In this document: in pieces, positions 25,598-35,805 of the stretch
Position numbering within the stretch: position 1 is the stretch's first letter
How the letters are laid out: the number at the start of each line of letters is the position of its first letter
Assembly: GCF_900116445.1 (NCBI RefSeq)
Contig: NZ_FPBH01000016.1
Coordinates: 124,001 to 188,000 of the forward strand
Origin: Paraburkholderia aspalathi
GTDB taxonomy: Bacteria > Pseudomonadota > Gammaproteobacteria > Burkholderiales > Burkholderiaceae
Direction of reading: 5' to 3'
Length of the DNA: 64,000 nucleotides
Notes under the pieces: model-generated
Database searches by the model: none
Seen by the model: only the letters and a program-made list of their open reading frames with translations
Told to the model about the DNA's origin: nothing
Made by a program: the position numbers and the translations under genes

Positions 25598-28500
25598 ATG
25601 TCGTCAGTTTTCTTCGATCGGGAACGGATTACGGAATGGCTGGGCGACCACACCGTCGCCAAGGCACGCTCGGTCGGCGCCGTCACGAACGTGAAATGGG
25701 ACGGCGCCAAGCTCAGCGGCTATGTGCAGGGCTCACGGGTGCTGCCCTACCACACGCAGGTGCGGTTCCGGACCGATGGCGGCAGACCGTGGGCGCAGAG
25801 CGAATGCAGTTGCCCGGTCAGCCGCAATTGCAAGCATGTCGCCGCGCTGCTGCTCGCCGAGCTTGAGTATCACGACGAGATGGAGCACATCACCAACGTC
25901 GACACTGGCATCGACTCCGATGAGCGCCCGTCCGCCGACTACCCTCAGGCGCCGTCCGGATCAGCGATGCAACCGCCATCCGGCGTACGTCCCGAACTGG
26001 TCAGCTGGCTCGAGCGTTTTCGCGCACGCGCCGAGGCCGCCGATGCAGTCGCCCAGAAGGCGGGCGCCGCACGCACTCAAACGCTCGCCTACCTGCTGAA
26101 CTGGTCCAAGTTCCACATGCGCCACGAAGTCGTGCTGTACCGGGCGCACTGCAATCCGGACGGCACGATTGTCGAAGTCGACGAGCCCTGGGGCAATGTG
26201 GAAGCCGCCTTGCTCAAGCAACCCAAGTTTGTCTCCGACGAAGACCTGTCGATCCTGCGCGGTTTGTGGCTGGGCCGCTCGCGCGAGGATTTCGGCCAGT
26301 TTGTTCTGCGCGGCACGAGCGGCGCGGAGATGTTGCAAAAGCTGATGGCCACGGGGCGCCTGTTCTTCGAGTTCAAGCCGGCGCCGGGTCACGATGGACC
26401 GACGCCTTTGTCGCGCGGCGCCACCCGGCCTGGGCGGATCGAATGGGAACCGCTGGCGGACGAACGCCTGCGGCCCGTGCTGTGCACTGAGCCGCGCGCC
26501 ACCATGGTGCTGCCCACCGAGCCGATCTGGTACGTGGACGGCGTCGCGAATGAAGCGGGTTTCGTCGAATCGTCGTTGCCGTTCCAGCAGTTGCCCGACT
26601 ACCTCGCCATGCCGCCGATCTCGCTCGCCGAAGCGCCGCTTGTCGCCTCGGTGTTGCGTGAGATCGCGCCCGATTTGCCGCTGCCGCCCACGCACGACGC
26701 CTCCGCGATTCGCGTGATCGACGTCGATCCCGTGCCGGTGCTCACGCTCAATAGCCACGCGCTGCCGTCCACAGCCAAGGCGGGGCAACGAAAATCAGAG
26801 GCAGTCGAACTGGCCGGCGTCAGCTTCGATTACGACGGCGTCAGCATCAATGTCGACAGCAGCGTCACCCTCGTACCCATGCCGGGCGGCGACGTCATCC
26901 ATATCCGCCGACGCTACGAAGCCGAAAAGAAGCGCTTACTCGAACTGCGCAAGACCGGCCTGCAGAAAGTCCCGACCAGCCGCGTGTACGCGTCGCGGCT
27001 TTTGCCTGACACGATGCTCGGCCTGCCCGATGCCGAATCCTGGTCCGCCTTTGTCAACGACGCTGTACCTGAGCTCGTGAGCAAAGGCTGGCGCGTGACG
27101 ATGGCGCCCGAGTTCCGCTACAACATCATCGAGATCGACGCGATCGACGGCACCGCGCAGCAGGCGGGCGACGGCTGGTTCGATCTGGAGATGGGCATCC
27201 GCATCGGCGAGCGCAATGTGCGGCTCGAGCCGCTGCTCGCCGATCTGTTCCGGCGCGACCGTCGCTGGCTCGGCGGCGCGCTTGAAGCGATCGCCGACGA
27301 CGAACCGATCGAGCTGAAGACCGAAGAAAACAAGCGCCTGCGTTTGCGCGCCGACCGGCTGAAGCCGGTGGTGCGCGTGCTGGTCGATCTGTTCGACGCA
27401 CTGGGCGGCACGTTGGCCGAAGGCGCGCCGCTGCGGGTGCCCTCCGTCGATGCGGGCCGCCTCGAAGCCTTGAACAGCACGGGCCGCTGGCAATTCCAGG
27501 GCGACGATTCGATTCGCCAGCTGGCGCAGCGTCTGCAGGCCGGCCCAGGCTTGCACGAGGTGCCGGTACCGCGTGGTCTGAAGGCGGAACTGCGTGCGTA
27601 TCAGCAGCAGGGCCTGAACTGGATGCAGTTTTTGCGCGAACACGATCTGGCCGGCGTGCTCGCCGACGACATGGGTCTCGGCAAGACCGTGCAGACGCTC
27701 GCGCACATCCTCGCGGAGAAGGAAGCAGGGCGGCTCAACCGTCCCGCGTTGATCGTCGTGCCGACCACGCTCGTGCACAACTGGCGCGAGGAAGCGCGGC
27801 GCTTCGCACCCGATCTGAAAGTGCTGGTCCTGAACGGCCCGCAGCGCAAGGAGCGTTTTGAGCAGATCGGCGAACACGACCTGATTCTGACGACTTACGC
27901 GTTGCTGTGGCGCGATCAGAAGGTGCTCGCCGAGCATGACTATCACCTGCTGATCCTCGACGAGGCGCAGTACGTGAAGAATGCCAGCACCAAAGCCGCG
28001 CAGGCGATCCGCGGATTGCGCGCGCGGCATCGGCTGTGTTTGACGGGGACGCCGCTGGAGAATCACCTCGGCGAACTGTGGTCGCAGTTCGACTTTCTGT
28101 TGCCGGGCTTTCTCGGCAGCCAGAAAGACTTCACCAAGCGTTGGCGCAATCCGATCGAGAAGAACGGTGACGGCGTGCGCCGCGCGCTGCTGGCGCGCCG
28201 CATCCGGCCGTTTATGCTGCGCCGTCGTAAGGACGAGGTCGCGAAGGAGTTGCCGGCCAAGACCACCATCGTCTGTTCGGTCGATCTGGAGGGCGCGCAG
28301 CGCGATCTATACGAAACAGTGCGGACGGCCATGCAGGAGCGGGTGCGTGCGGCGGTCAGCGCGCAGGGTCTCGCGCGCAGCCACATCATCGTGCTCGATG
28401 CCTTGCTGAAGCTGCGCCAGGTGTGCTGTGATCCGCGTCTCGTGCGGAAAATCAGGGTTGATGAGGCGCCGGGGGAATCAGGCGAACCGGGCGGGAAGCG

Positions 28501-29083
28501 CGGCAAAGTGGAAAAAGCGGAAAGGGTCGAAAAGGGCGCACGTGTCACGCGTTCGGCCAAGCTCGATTTGCTCCTGTCGATGCTGCCTGAATTGATCGAG
28601 GAAGGACGCCGCGTGCTGCTGTTCTCGCAGTTCACCGGCATGCTGGCGCTGATTGCCGACGCGCTCGAGGAAGCCGCGATTCCCTACGTCATTCTGACTG
28701 GCGACACGACGGACCGCATCACGCCGGTCGAGCGCTTCCAGCAAGGCGAGGTGCCCTTGTTCCTGATCAGCCTGAAGGCAGGTGGAGTAGGTCTGAACCT
28801 GACCGCTGCGGATACCGTGATTCATTACGACCCGTGGTGGAATCCTGCTGCCGAGAATCAGGCGACCGACCGCGCCCATCGGCTGGGGCAGGATAAGCCC
28901 GTATTTGTCTACAAGCTGATTGCCGCGGGCAGTATCGAAGAAAAGATCGTGGAGTTGCAGGAGCAGAAGGCGGGACTTGCCGACAGCATTCTCTCCGAAG
29001 ACGCCGCCGGCGCCGCCAAGTTCTCGGACGACGACCTTGACGCGCTATTCGCGCCGATGCCGGAGATTGAAAGCAGTAGGTGA
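25598..29083 (+). CDS. SNF2/RapA-type helicase with SWIM zinc finger
   Basis: A 1161-residue ATPase. A SWIM zinc finger (CSCPVSRNCKHVAALLL) lies at residues 70-86. A long middle region precedes the SNF2 core: Walker A in DDMGLGKTVQTL near residue 690, DEAQ box in LLILDEAQYVKN near 785, LTGTPLENHLGELWSQ, and helicase C motifs LFSQFTGML and TDRAHRLGQ near 1095. Such proteins remodel nucleic acid-protein complexes, perhaps recycling RNA polymerase. A Lys/Glu-rich insert (residues about 960-985) splits the C-terminal lobe. Confidence 0.93.
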   Translation: MSSVFFDRERITEWLGDHTVAKARSVGAVTNVKWDGAKLSGYVQGSRVLPYHTQVRFRTDGGRPWAQSECSCPVSRNCKHVAALLLAELEYHDEMEHITNVDTGIDSDERPSADYPQAPSGSAMQPPSGVRPELVSWLERFRARAEAADAVAQKAGAARTQTLAYLLNWSKFHMRHEVVLYRAHCNPDGTIVEVDEPWGNVEAALLKQPKFVSDEDLSILRGLWLGRSREDFGQFVLRGTSGAEMLQKLMATGRLFFEFKPAPGHDGPTPLSRGATRPGRIEWEPLADERLRPVLCTEPRATMVLPTEPIWYVDGVANEAGFVESSLPFQQLPDYLAMPPISLAEAPLVASVLREIAPDLPLPPTHDASAIRVIDVDPVPVLTLNSHALPSTAKAGQRKSEAVELAGVSFDYDGVSINVDSSVTLVPMPGGDVIHIRRRYEAEKKRLLELRKTGLQKVPTSRVYASRLLPDTMLGLPDAESWSAFVNDAVPELVSKGWRVTMAPEFRYNIIEIDAIDGTAQQAGDGWFDLEMGIRIGERNVRLEPLLADLFRRDRRWLGGALEAIADDEPIELKTEENKRLRLRADRLKPVVRVLVDLFDALGGTLAEGAPLRVPSVDAGRLEALNSTGRWQFQGDDSIRQLAQRLQAGPGLHEVPVPRGLKAELRAYQQQGLNWMQFLREHDLAGVLADDMGLGKTVQTLAHILAEKEAGRLNRPALIVVPTTLVHNWREEARRFAPDLKVLVLNGPQRKERFEQIGEHDLILTTYALLWRDQKVLAEHDYHLLILDEAQYVKNASTKAAQAIRGLRARHRLCLTGTPLENHLGELWSQFDFLLPGFLGSQKDFTKRWRNPIEKNGDGVRRALLARRIRPFMLRRRKDEVAKELPAKTTIVCSVDLEGAQRDLYETVRTAMQERVRAAVSAQGLARSHIIVLDALLKLRQVCCDPRLVRKIRVDEAPGESGEPGGKRGKVEKAERVEKGARVTRSAKLDLLLSMLPELIEEGRRVLLFSQFTGMLALIADALEEAAIPYVILTGDTTDRITPVERFQQGEVPLFLISLKAGGVGLNLTAADTVIHYDPWWNPAAENQATDRAHRLGQDKPVFVYKLIAAGSIEEKIVELQEQKAGLADSILSEDAAGAAKFSDDDLDALFAPMPEIESSR

Positions 29084-29376
29084 GAAGTGCAGGCTGCGCG
29101 CGCCGCGGAGATTCCGACTGCGGCGTGACGCGCCTCCAAAAGTGCAAGGTTCCCCGCCAACCCGTCAATCCCCGTTTGCTCGCTTGATGAAGCATGTTGA
29201 ACTCCATGTGCACTGAGGGGAATTCGAGCGACCGTATAAAAAATATTTTTCTGTTCCCCTACGTTCTTCAGCATTCCGGTGTATTCCACCAGTCTTGATG
29301 ACCGGCAGGAACTGGTATTGACGATGAGTAAACGCCTACGCAAGACGCGTGTGACGGTGTTACATCGGAGCGAATC

Positions 29377-30086
29377 ATGCCGGTTGTTCGGAGTTTCACG
29401 CGAGGGCAATGGGAGGCACTTGGACGCAGACTGGGTGCGCTCCCTGAAAAGAGCAAAGATGAACAGCACCTCAAGGTGGGAGACGGCGTTAAATCCATTC
29501 GGACGCAAATTGGAGCGGCGAGGGAGAAGGGCTACACGCTGAATGAATTGATAGAGCAGGCAGCGCAGGAAGGCATCGACGTGAATCTCAATTCCCTGAG
29601 ATATGCGATGCGCCGCGCCGAGGGAAAGGGGCGAATTCGCAGGGAAAGCAAGGACGCAGTACGCGATCACCCCGCAGGGCCGGCACGGCGCAGGAAACCG
29701 GCTCAGAAAAATGCGGTACGCGATAAGCCGCTACGTGCCGGAACACAACAGAAAGGGGATGGAGGAGTGACCAGGTCGGGGCCCTGCTCCTCAGGTTTGG
29801 TGCGACGTTCCCGAACGCGGTCACACGCGTTGTGCGCAACGGCTATTTCGGCGCGCCGGAAAAGTTCGCCCTGTACCGGGAATCAAATCTGCGCAAGGCC
29901 ATTGAGGCGCAGGGTCAGTCGCTGGATTTCCCTGATCTTGCGGATCGCGTTGCCGACGAACTTCGTAGCCAGCGCCTGTCGATACGCAAGGCAGCAGAAA
30001 TGATGCATATCGGGGAGCGTGCTGAATTGCTGCGCTGGCGCGCATTGTTTAGCACGATGTTTGCCAGGATGGCGGCCGATGCGTGA
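29377..30086 (+). pseudogene. Unrecognised gene with a frameshift
   Basis: The first frame starts at ATG 29377 with a GGAG six bases upstream and encodes a basic protein beginning MPVVRSFTRGQWEALGRRLG, with GYTLNELIEQAAQEGIDVNL. After about codon 127 its composition turns to that of a shadow frame. The continuing sensible frame (QVGALLLRFGATFPNAVTRV, then NGYFGAPEKFALYRESNLRK) runs to 30086; adding one base in the GGGG run at 29755-29758 would join both into one protein of about 236 residues. I do not know the family; its place before an integrase remnant suggests a mobile-element accessory gene. Confidence 0.5.
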
Positions 30087-30479
30087 CCGGCAGACGAGAC
30101 TACCGGATGCAATCGGCCGTCTGTTTCTCGACGTCACGGGGTGCCGGCATGCCGTTTCGCAAAGCTATGGAACGCTACCTGCCGGAGCGCCTAGGGGCAG
30201 GGCAGTCGGCGCGCGGAGTGCTCGGCAGCGTTCGCCGACGGCTGGCGAAGGTCGCGCGGCAGGTCGGCCGGCCGGAACTCGTCATGGTTTTTGCGCACCA
30301 CTGACGGTGGGCGTTTACGGGACACGAAGGCGGTCGCGGACGCGATCGAGGTCCTGCGGCACGCGCGCATGCCGACTCCGAAGATCAGTGACGACATCGG
30401 CATCTGGCTGCCCGCGCGAGCGGTCGCTACCCTGCACGCGCACGGTATCTCGACGCTGTCGGACCTCACCGTATATTAG
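30083..30479 (+). pseudogene. Tyrosine recombinase, N-terminal remnant
   Basis: Two frames carry pieces of the N-terminal half of a large tyrosine recombinase found on Burkholderiaceae islands and plasmids. The first has MERYLPERLGAGQSARGVLG and KVARQVGRPELVMVF and stops at 30304. One frame over, DTKAVADAIEVLRHARMP and IGIWLPARAVATLHAHGIST continue to a stop at 30479. The catalytic C-terminal domain is missing. It is therefore frameshifted and truncated. A matching C-terminal piece lies at 54503. Family assignment is from memory of these motifs. Confidence 0.6.
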
Positions 30480-30500
30480 ACGTCCCGATGGAACCGTTTT

Positions 30501-30836
30501 TCATGTCGCGAGATATGAATACTCCGTCAATTGTCCGTCGCCCGCGTGCATGGTTTCAGGCACGGCGCTAACCAGAATCATCTCATCGGCGTTAAGCGTT
30601 GCCTGACTTCGTTTGGGTTTGAACACCGCGTCGCCCTTATGGATCTCCGTCCCGCTGAATGCACATCGCCCCGCTGTACGAGCCGTGACAATGCGCCATT
30701 CTTGCCCGCCACAGTGGCCGCGACGCGCGTCGCTCCAGTCGACCACCAGGAGGTCGGCCTTGGGCCGTTCGAGCAGCAAGATGCGACATCCCGTCGCAAA
30801 ACACCGCGTGTTCTCTGTGTCCGCTTTACGCATCAT
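30501..30836 (-). CDS. DUF3331 domain protein
   Basis: A 111-residue protein of a Burkholderia-centred family of unknown function. Recognisable parts are LLVVDWSDARRGHCGGQEWR, AGRCAFSGTEIHKGDAVFKP and NADEMILVSAVPE. The ATG at 30836 has a GGAGG six bases upstream; an upstream start at 30875 does not. It follows the emrB gene by 45 bases on the same strand and may be its last operon member. Confidence 0.8.
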   Translation of the reverse strand: MMRKADTENTRCFATGCRILLLERPKADLLVVDWSDARRGHCGGQEWRIVTARTAGRCAFSGTEIHKGDAVFKPKRSQATLNADEMILVSAVPETMHAGDGQLTEYSYLAT

Positions 30837-30881
30837 CGATCGCCTCCGAGTGGTACCCTCTCGCACCGAAAACACGTGCCG

Positions 30882-32432
30882 TTAATCCATCACCGCATGC
30901 GTCGCGTCTTCACTGTTGACTCGCTTGGCGGGTCGAATAATCAACAGCAGCGGGATGACCACGATGCTCATCCACATCATGAATTTGAAATCGTCGATGT
31001 AGCCGATCATGCTGGCCTGCGCGGTGATTTGCTGGTCAAGCGTAGCAAGCGCGAAGGCAGAAGGCCCCTGACCCGAGGGGTGCAGGAGCGGGTTGAAGCG
31101 GGTGATGTGCTCAACCAGCGTCGAGTGAACGATCTGCGTGTGCTGCGTGAGCATCGTTTGCACGACTGAGATACCGATGCTGCTGCCAATATTGCGAACC
31201 AGGCTGAAAATAGCCGTGCCGTCAGCACGCATCTCCGGACTTAGCGTGGCGAATGTCAAGGTGCTCAACGGGACGAACACGAAGCCGAGTCCAAGCCCTT
31301 GAATCACGCCGGGCCAAACGACGTTGCGCTCGGACAGAACAATCGTATAGCCCGCCATCTGCCAGAGCGAGAACGCTGTTAGCGCAAGGCCGATAAATAT
31401 GAGAATGCGCAGATCAACGCGTCCGATTGATCTGCCGGCGATCATCATTGCGAACATCGTGCCTATACCGCTGGGTGCGACGACGAGGCCTGCTGTCGCG
31501 ACCGGGTAGTTCATGAGGGTTTGCAGCATGGGCGGCAGCAGGGCGCGAGTCGCGAAGAGAATCACGCCCACCACAAAGATAAACACAAGGCCTGTGACGA
31601 AATTTCGATCGACGAGCAGGCGCCGGTTGAAAAAAGATGGTCCTCGCACGGTCGCCGTGTGGATGATGAAGAAGATAAAGCTGATCGCGCATGCGAGCGT
31701 CTCGCACCAGATTTCGATCGAGCCGAACCAATCCTGTTGCTCACCGCGATCGAGCATCGCCTGCAACGCGCCGATGGCGATGCTAAGTGTTGCAAAGCCG
31801 AAGAAGTCGAATCGGGTGTCCCGCCGCAGGAATTCGCCCTTGATATATGTGAACACGCCAAACACCGCGAAGGCGCCAATCGGCACGTTGATGAAAAATA
31901 CCCAGCGCCAGTTGTAACTGTCGGTGAGCCATCCACCAAGGGTTGGGCCCAGGATCGGGCCGACCATCACACCCATGCCCCAGATCGCCATGGCCTGCCC
32001 CTGCTTTTCACGCGGGTTGATGTCGAGCAGAATGGCCTGCGACAACGGCACGAGCGACGCGCCAAATACCCCCTGGAGCAGACGCGCGGCAATGATCATC
32101 GGTAACGAAATCGAAACGCCGCACAAGGCCGACGCGACCGTGAAGCCCACAATGGAGGTGAGCAATACATTCTTTTTCCCGAAGTGGTCGCAGAGCCAGC
32201 CGGTGACAGGCGTCGCGATAGCCGCGGCGACGATGTAGGACGTCAGCACCCAGGTGATCTGATCCTGTGACGCTGACAAGCTGCCTTGCATGTGCGGCAA
32301 CGCCACGTTTGCGATCGTGCTGTCGAGCGACTGGATCAGCGTCGCCAGCATGATGCAAATCGTGATGATGCCGCGGTGCGGCACCAAAGGTGCCGACGCC
32401 TGGTTCGTGGCCGTACCCGTCGGCGTGCTCAT
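30882..32432 (-). CDS. emrB: EmrB-type MFS drug efflux pump (DHA2, 14 TM)
   Basis: A 516-residue inner-membrane proton-driven exporter with about 14 hydrophobic segments. Family marks are LDSTIANVALPHMQGSLSAS in the first helix, QITWVLTSYIVAAAIATPV, and LGGWLTDSYNWRWVFFINVP in the fifth. Its start overlaps the EmrA gene stop by ATGA. With the EmrA-like and NodT-like proteins encoded upstream it should form a tripartite pump that expels toxic compounds across both membranes. Confidence 0.94.
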   Translation of the reverse strand: MSTPTGTATNQASAPLVPHRGIITICIMLATLIQSLDSTIANVALPHMQGSLSASQDQITWVLTSYIVAAAIATPVTGWLCDHFGKKNVLLTSIVGFTVASALCGVSISLPMIIAARLLQGVFGASLVPLSQAILLDINPREKQGQAMAIWGMGVMVGPILGPTLGGWLTDSYNWRWVFFINVPIGAFAVFGVFTYIKGEFLRRDTRFDFFGFATLSIAIGALQAMLDRGEQQDWFGSIEIWCETLACAISFIFFIIHTATVRGPSFFNRRLLVDRNFVTGLVFIFVVGVILFATRALLPPMLQTLMNYPVATAGLVVAPSGIGTMFAMMIAGRSIGRVDLRILIFIGLALTAFSLWQMAGYTIVLSERNVVWPGVIQGLGLGFVFVPLSTLTFATLSPEMRADGTAIFSLVRNIGSSIGISVVQTMLTQHTQIVHSTLVEHITRFNPLLHPSGQGPSAFALATLDQQITAQASMIGYIDDFKFMMWMSIVVIPLLLIIRPAKRVNSEDATHAVMD

Positions 32433-33841
32433 TGCCTCGTTCCTTTCTCTTCGCTGCCTGATGCTGCGAATTGTTCAAGGCCGTGCTGAGGCAAAAAAAC
32501 GAAAGACTTGTTCTGGTATTTCCTTCCGATCCCGGTCGGTTGCTGCATCGCGTGGCCGACGGTCGGCTTCTTGCGGTGCGAGGACGTGTCTTGCGCTTCA
32601 TTGCCCGGGCCTGCGCTGCCCTCGTTTTCTTGAATGATCCGGGCGATTTCGGCGTCGGCCTGATCGCCATACCTCGCAAAAACGTCGGTCTGGTAAATGG
32701 TGTTGGGCGCGGCGCCCAACTGGCCGCCTTGGTCGTTCTTGATCGTCACGTCGACGTTCATCGACAGGCCGATGCGCAGCGGATGCTTTTCCAGTTCCTT
32801 CGGATCGAGCCCAATGCGCACCGGCAGTCGTTGCACGACCTTGATCCAGTTGCCGGTGGCGTTTTGAGCCGGCAGCAGTGAGAACGCGGAGCCAGTGCCG
32901 GCTGAGAAGCCGATCACCTTGCCGTGGAACACCACCGATGAACCGTACACGTCTGCGGTCAATTCGACCGGTTGGCCAATGCGCATGTGTTGCAACTGAA
33001 CTTCCTTGAAGTTCGCGTCGACCCATACGGCGTTTAGCGGGACAATCCCCATTAACGGAGTGCCCGGCAATACGCGTTGGCCGACTTGTACCGAGCGTTG
33101 CGCGACATAGCCTGTGACCGGTGCAGGCATGGTGTTGCGGGCAAAGTTTATGTAGGAGTCGCGTACTTTCGCCGCGGCAGCGCGCACGTTCGGATGGTCG
33201 GTGATGTCCGTGTTGGCGGTCAGTGCGCGATTGGATTGAAGCTCCTGCTCTGCGGCGTTGAGCGATGCTTGCGCGCCGCGCACCGTGTCCCGCGCATGCG
33301 AGATTTCTTCCAGCGAAATCGCACCGGTTTGCGCGATGGTCATGCGGCGCCGCAGATCGTCCTCGGCGCGCGACAGGTCCGACTGGCGCAACGCTACTTG
33401 CGCCGCGTACTGGTTGTCGTTCACAAAAAGCGTGCGCACCTGACGTACCGTTTGCGCCAGATTCGCTTCGGCCTGATCGAGTGTGACCTTCGAATCCGCC
33501 GGGTCAAGCACCACTATCGCATCGCCGACGTGAACCGTCTGCGTGTCGTCGGCGTTCACGGAGATGACAGTGCCCATTACTTGTGGAGTGATCTGTACGA
33601 CGTTGCCGTTCACGTAGGCGTCGTCGGTCGTTTCGTGAAAGCGCGCGATGAGGAAGTAATACAGGCCATAAGCAATCGCCGCGATAAGAAGCACAATGAT
33701 GAACAGCGTCATCAGCAGCCGGCGTTTGCCGTTGGTCGTCGCCTCCGGATCCGCGGCAACCTGAGTCGCTTGGGCCTGGGTGGGTGGATACGGCGGACTG
33801 GTTGGTTTTGCGGAAGTGACGGGATCTTCGGTGGTGCTCAT
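32429..33841 (-). CDS. emrA: EmrA-type membrane fusion protein
   Basis: A 470-residue periplasmic adaptor with one N-terminal membrane anchor (LFIIVLLIAAIAYGLYYFL near residues 46-64), the biotinyl-lipoyl start TTDDAYVNGNVVQITPQVMG, a coiled-coil hairpin, and the return strand MPAPVTGYVAQRSVQVGQRV. It links the EmrB pump to the outer-membrane channel. The last about 55 residues (after IIQENEGSAGPG) extend past the normal family end, are polar, and lack visible similarity. This suggests a shifted or read-through end. Confidence 0.92.
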   Translation of the reverse strand: MSTTEDPVTSAKPTSPPYPPTQAQATQVAADPEATTNGKRRLLMTLFIIVLLIAAIAYGLYYFLIARFHETTDDAYVNGNVVQITPQVMGTVISVNADDTQTVHVGDAIVVLDPADSKVTLDQAEANLAQTVRQVRTLFVNDNQYAAQVALRQSDLSRAEDDLRRRMTIAQTGAISLEEISHARDTVRGAQASLNAAEQELQSNRALTANTDITDHPNVRAAAAKVRDSYINFARNTMPAPVTGYVAQRSVQVGQRVLPGTPLMGIVPLNAVWVDANFKEVQLQHMRIGQPVELTADVYGSSVVFHGKVIGFSAGTGSAFSLLPAQNATGNWIKVVQRLPVRIGLDPKELEKHPLRIGLSMNVDVTIKNDQGGQLGAAPNTIYQTDVFARYGDQADAEIARIIQENEGSAGPGNEAQDTSSHRKKPTVGHAMQQPTGIGRKYQNKSFVFLPQHGLEQFAASGSEEKGTRQ

Positions 33842-33894
33842 GGCGATGCTCCGGGTTTCTCAATGTTCGTCGCTTGTTCGGGTAGCTTTCGGGC

Positions 33895-35436
33895 TCAGTC
33901 CGCGGCAGTCGGCGTCGCTCGGCTTGCCGGCAGGGGTTGAACGGACTGCGGAGCTTGCGCCACGCGAGCGTCGGTCGGCACGACAAGATCGACCTTCGTG
34001 GCGTCGAATCCACCGCCGAGCGCCTTGATCAGTGCGATCTGCATATTGCGGCGACTCATCCTCATATCCGTCACGGTCTGTTCCGCCGCGAGCCGGCTCT
34101 GGTCCGCCGACAACACTTGCAATTGGGGAGAGAGGCCCGCCTTGTAGCGCACCACTGAGAGCTGGTAAGCGCTGGTCGAGGCCTCCAGCGCCCGCTGCGC
34201 GTCGGCTTGCTGCCGGTCGATCGAATGGATGGAGGCAACCTGGGTGGAGACATCGTTCAGCGCATTGACGAGCGTCTGGTTGTAGCCGGCAACGTCGTAG
34301 TCGAAGTCCGCATAGCGGCCTTTCAACTGTGAGCGCAAAGCGCCGCCATCGAAGATCGGCAGGTGAATGGCGGGGCCAAACTGTATCTGGCGGCTCCCCG
34401 CAGTGAAGAACTTGCCCCAGCCAAACGCGTCGAAGCCGGCGGTCGCAGCGAGGTTTACATCCGGGAAGAATTCGGCCTTGGCCTCTTTGACATCGTGGAG
34501 TGCCGCCTCCACCTGCCAGCGTGCGACGACGATGTCCGGACGACGCGCCAGCAGGTCGGCGGGAAGGTTGTCCGGCAGAGCGATGGCGCCGCCTGACGCC
34601 AGGACCGGCTGAACGATTTGCAGGCCGCGGTCCGGACCCTTGCCGAGCAACGCTCCCAATTGATAGCGCACGACGGTGATCTGGCCATCCAGATCGCTAA
34701 GATTCGCGCGGGTCGTTGCGATGTTGCCGATCGCCGTTTGTCGCTCAACGTTGGTGTCGAGGCCCGCGGTGACGCGGCCGTCGGTGATGCGGCCAATCTC
34801 TTCACGATTCTGGACTTCACGTTGAGCGATGTCGCGCTGGGCATAGAGGCGCGCGAGCTGGTTGTAGGCACTTGCGACCGACGCGGCGAGTGTCACGCGG
34901 GCCTGCTGCATATCAGCTTCGGTCGCTCTCTCCTGCGACACAGCCTGGCCCAGGCGCTGGCGATTCTTGCCCCACAGATCCAGATCCCACGACGCGCTCG
35001 CGAGTGCGTTGTTCTCGCTATACCAGGTGCCGCCGAAGGGCGGCGGGTAGATCGAGTTGGCCGAGTAGATCTCGCGGTTCCACGAATAGCTGGCATTGAC
35101 CTTCGGGTAGAGCGCCGAACGCGAACTTTCGATATACGAGGAGGCTTTTGCGATGCGCGCCTGCGCCTGGGCGATCGACGGGCTGCCTTCCAGCGCCTCC
35201 GCGATCAGTTGGGGCAGTTGCGGGTCGCCGAACTGGTTGGCCCAATCGAGCGATGGCCACTGCCCACCCTGTGACGGTAAGCTCTGGTTGGACTCGTACT
35301 GACCCGGCGACGACATCTGCTTGTCGCTTCCTATACCGAAGTAATTCGCGCACCCCGTAAGGGCGAGCGCTGCCACCGCTGTGGTGACAGCGGCCCGGCA
35401 CGACAGTGCAGGCGCGGACAGGGAAAGGGATTTCAT
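33895..35436 (-). CDS. NodT-family outer membrane efflux lipoprotein
   Basis: A 513-residue TolC/OprM-type channel. The lipobox LTGC puts the acylated cysteine at residue 29. Two outer-membrane efflux repeats follow; characteristic stretches are SWDLDLWGKNRQRLGQAVS and LPADLLARRPDIVVARWQVE. I chose the ATG at 35436 because it gives a normal lipoprotein signal. It is the first pump gene in the operon and 53 bases ahead of emrA. Confidence 0.92.
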   Translation of the reverse strand: MKSLSLSAPALSCRAAVTTAVAALALTGCANYFGIGSDKQMSSPGQYESNQSLPSQGGQWPSLDWANQFGDPQLPQLIAEALEGSPSIAQAQARIAKASSYIESSRSALYPKVNASYSWNREIYSANSIYPPPFGGTWYSENNALASASWDLDLWGKNRQRLGQAVSQERATEADMQQARVTLAASVASAYNQLARLYAQRDIAQREVQNREEIGRITDGRVTAGLDTNVERQTAIGNIATTRANLSDLDGQITVVRYQLGALLGKGPDRGLQIVQPVLASGGAIALPDNLPADLLARRPDIVVARWQVEAALHDVKEAKAEFFPDVNLAATAGFDAFGWGKFFTAGSRQIQFGPAIHLPIFDGGALRSQLKGRYADFDYDVAGYNQTLVNALNDVSTQVASIHSIDRQQADAQRALEASTSAYQLSVVRYKAGLSPQLQVLSADQSRLAAEQTVTDMRMSRRNMQIALIKALGGGFDATKVDLVVPTDARVAQAPQSVQPLPASRATPTAAD

Positions 35437-35492
35437 CGCTCGACTTTTTTGAGTGTCAGTGGAATGTGATGGCGGGGTCTGCAACGGACTCA

Positions 35493-35723
35493 TTACTCCC
35501 CGTTGCAAAAGCTGGTTGATGCATTGCCGGTTGGTCCCGATAGCTGGCTGTCGGCGTTGGCGAGCACGCGCTTCAACATGCTCTTAAGTAGTCCGACCTC
35601 TTCCGGTGTGAAACCGGACAACAGGTCGTCCAGCACGCCGCTGAAGATGGCCGGTATGCGTCGCTGGCCTTCCGGCGTCAGCGCAAGGCCCCTGGACGAC
35701 TGGTCGGAACCCAAAGTGTTCAT
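35493..35723 (-). pseudogene. MarR family regulator, C-terminal remnant
   Basis: A 76-residue frame carries only the wing and C-terminal helix of a MarR repressor: SDQSSRGLALTPEGQRRIPA and FTPEEVGLLKSMLKRVLAN. The DNA-recognition helix and N-terminal dimer part, about 75 residues, are absent upstream; instead the TetR-like palindrome at 35806 lies there. MarR genes commonly precede EmrAB pumps, so this was probably the pump's repressor, now broken. Confidence 0.65.
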
Positions 35724-35805
35724 CTGCTTTTTGCTGCCTGAGCACGGGTTGGCACAAAAATGTCCCCGTGCAACGCCTATTCCTGGATCAGGTTGCGGAA
35801 AATGC

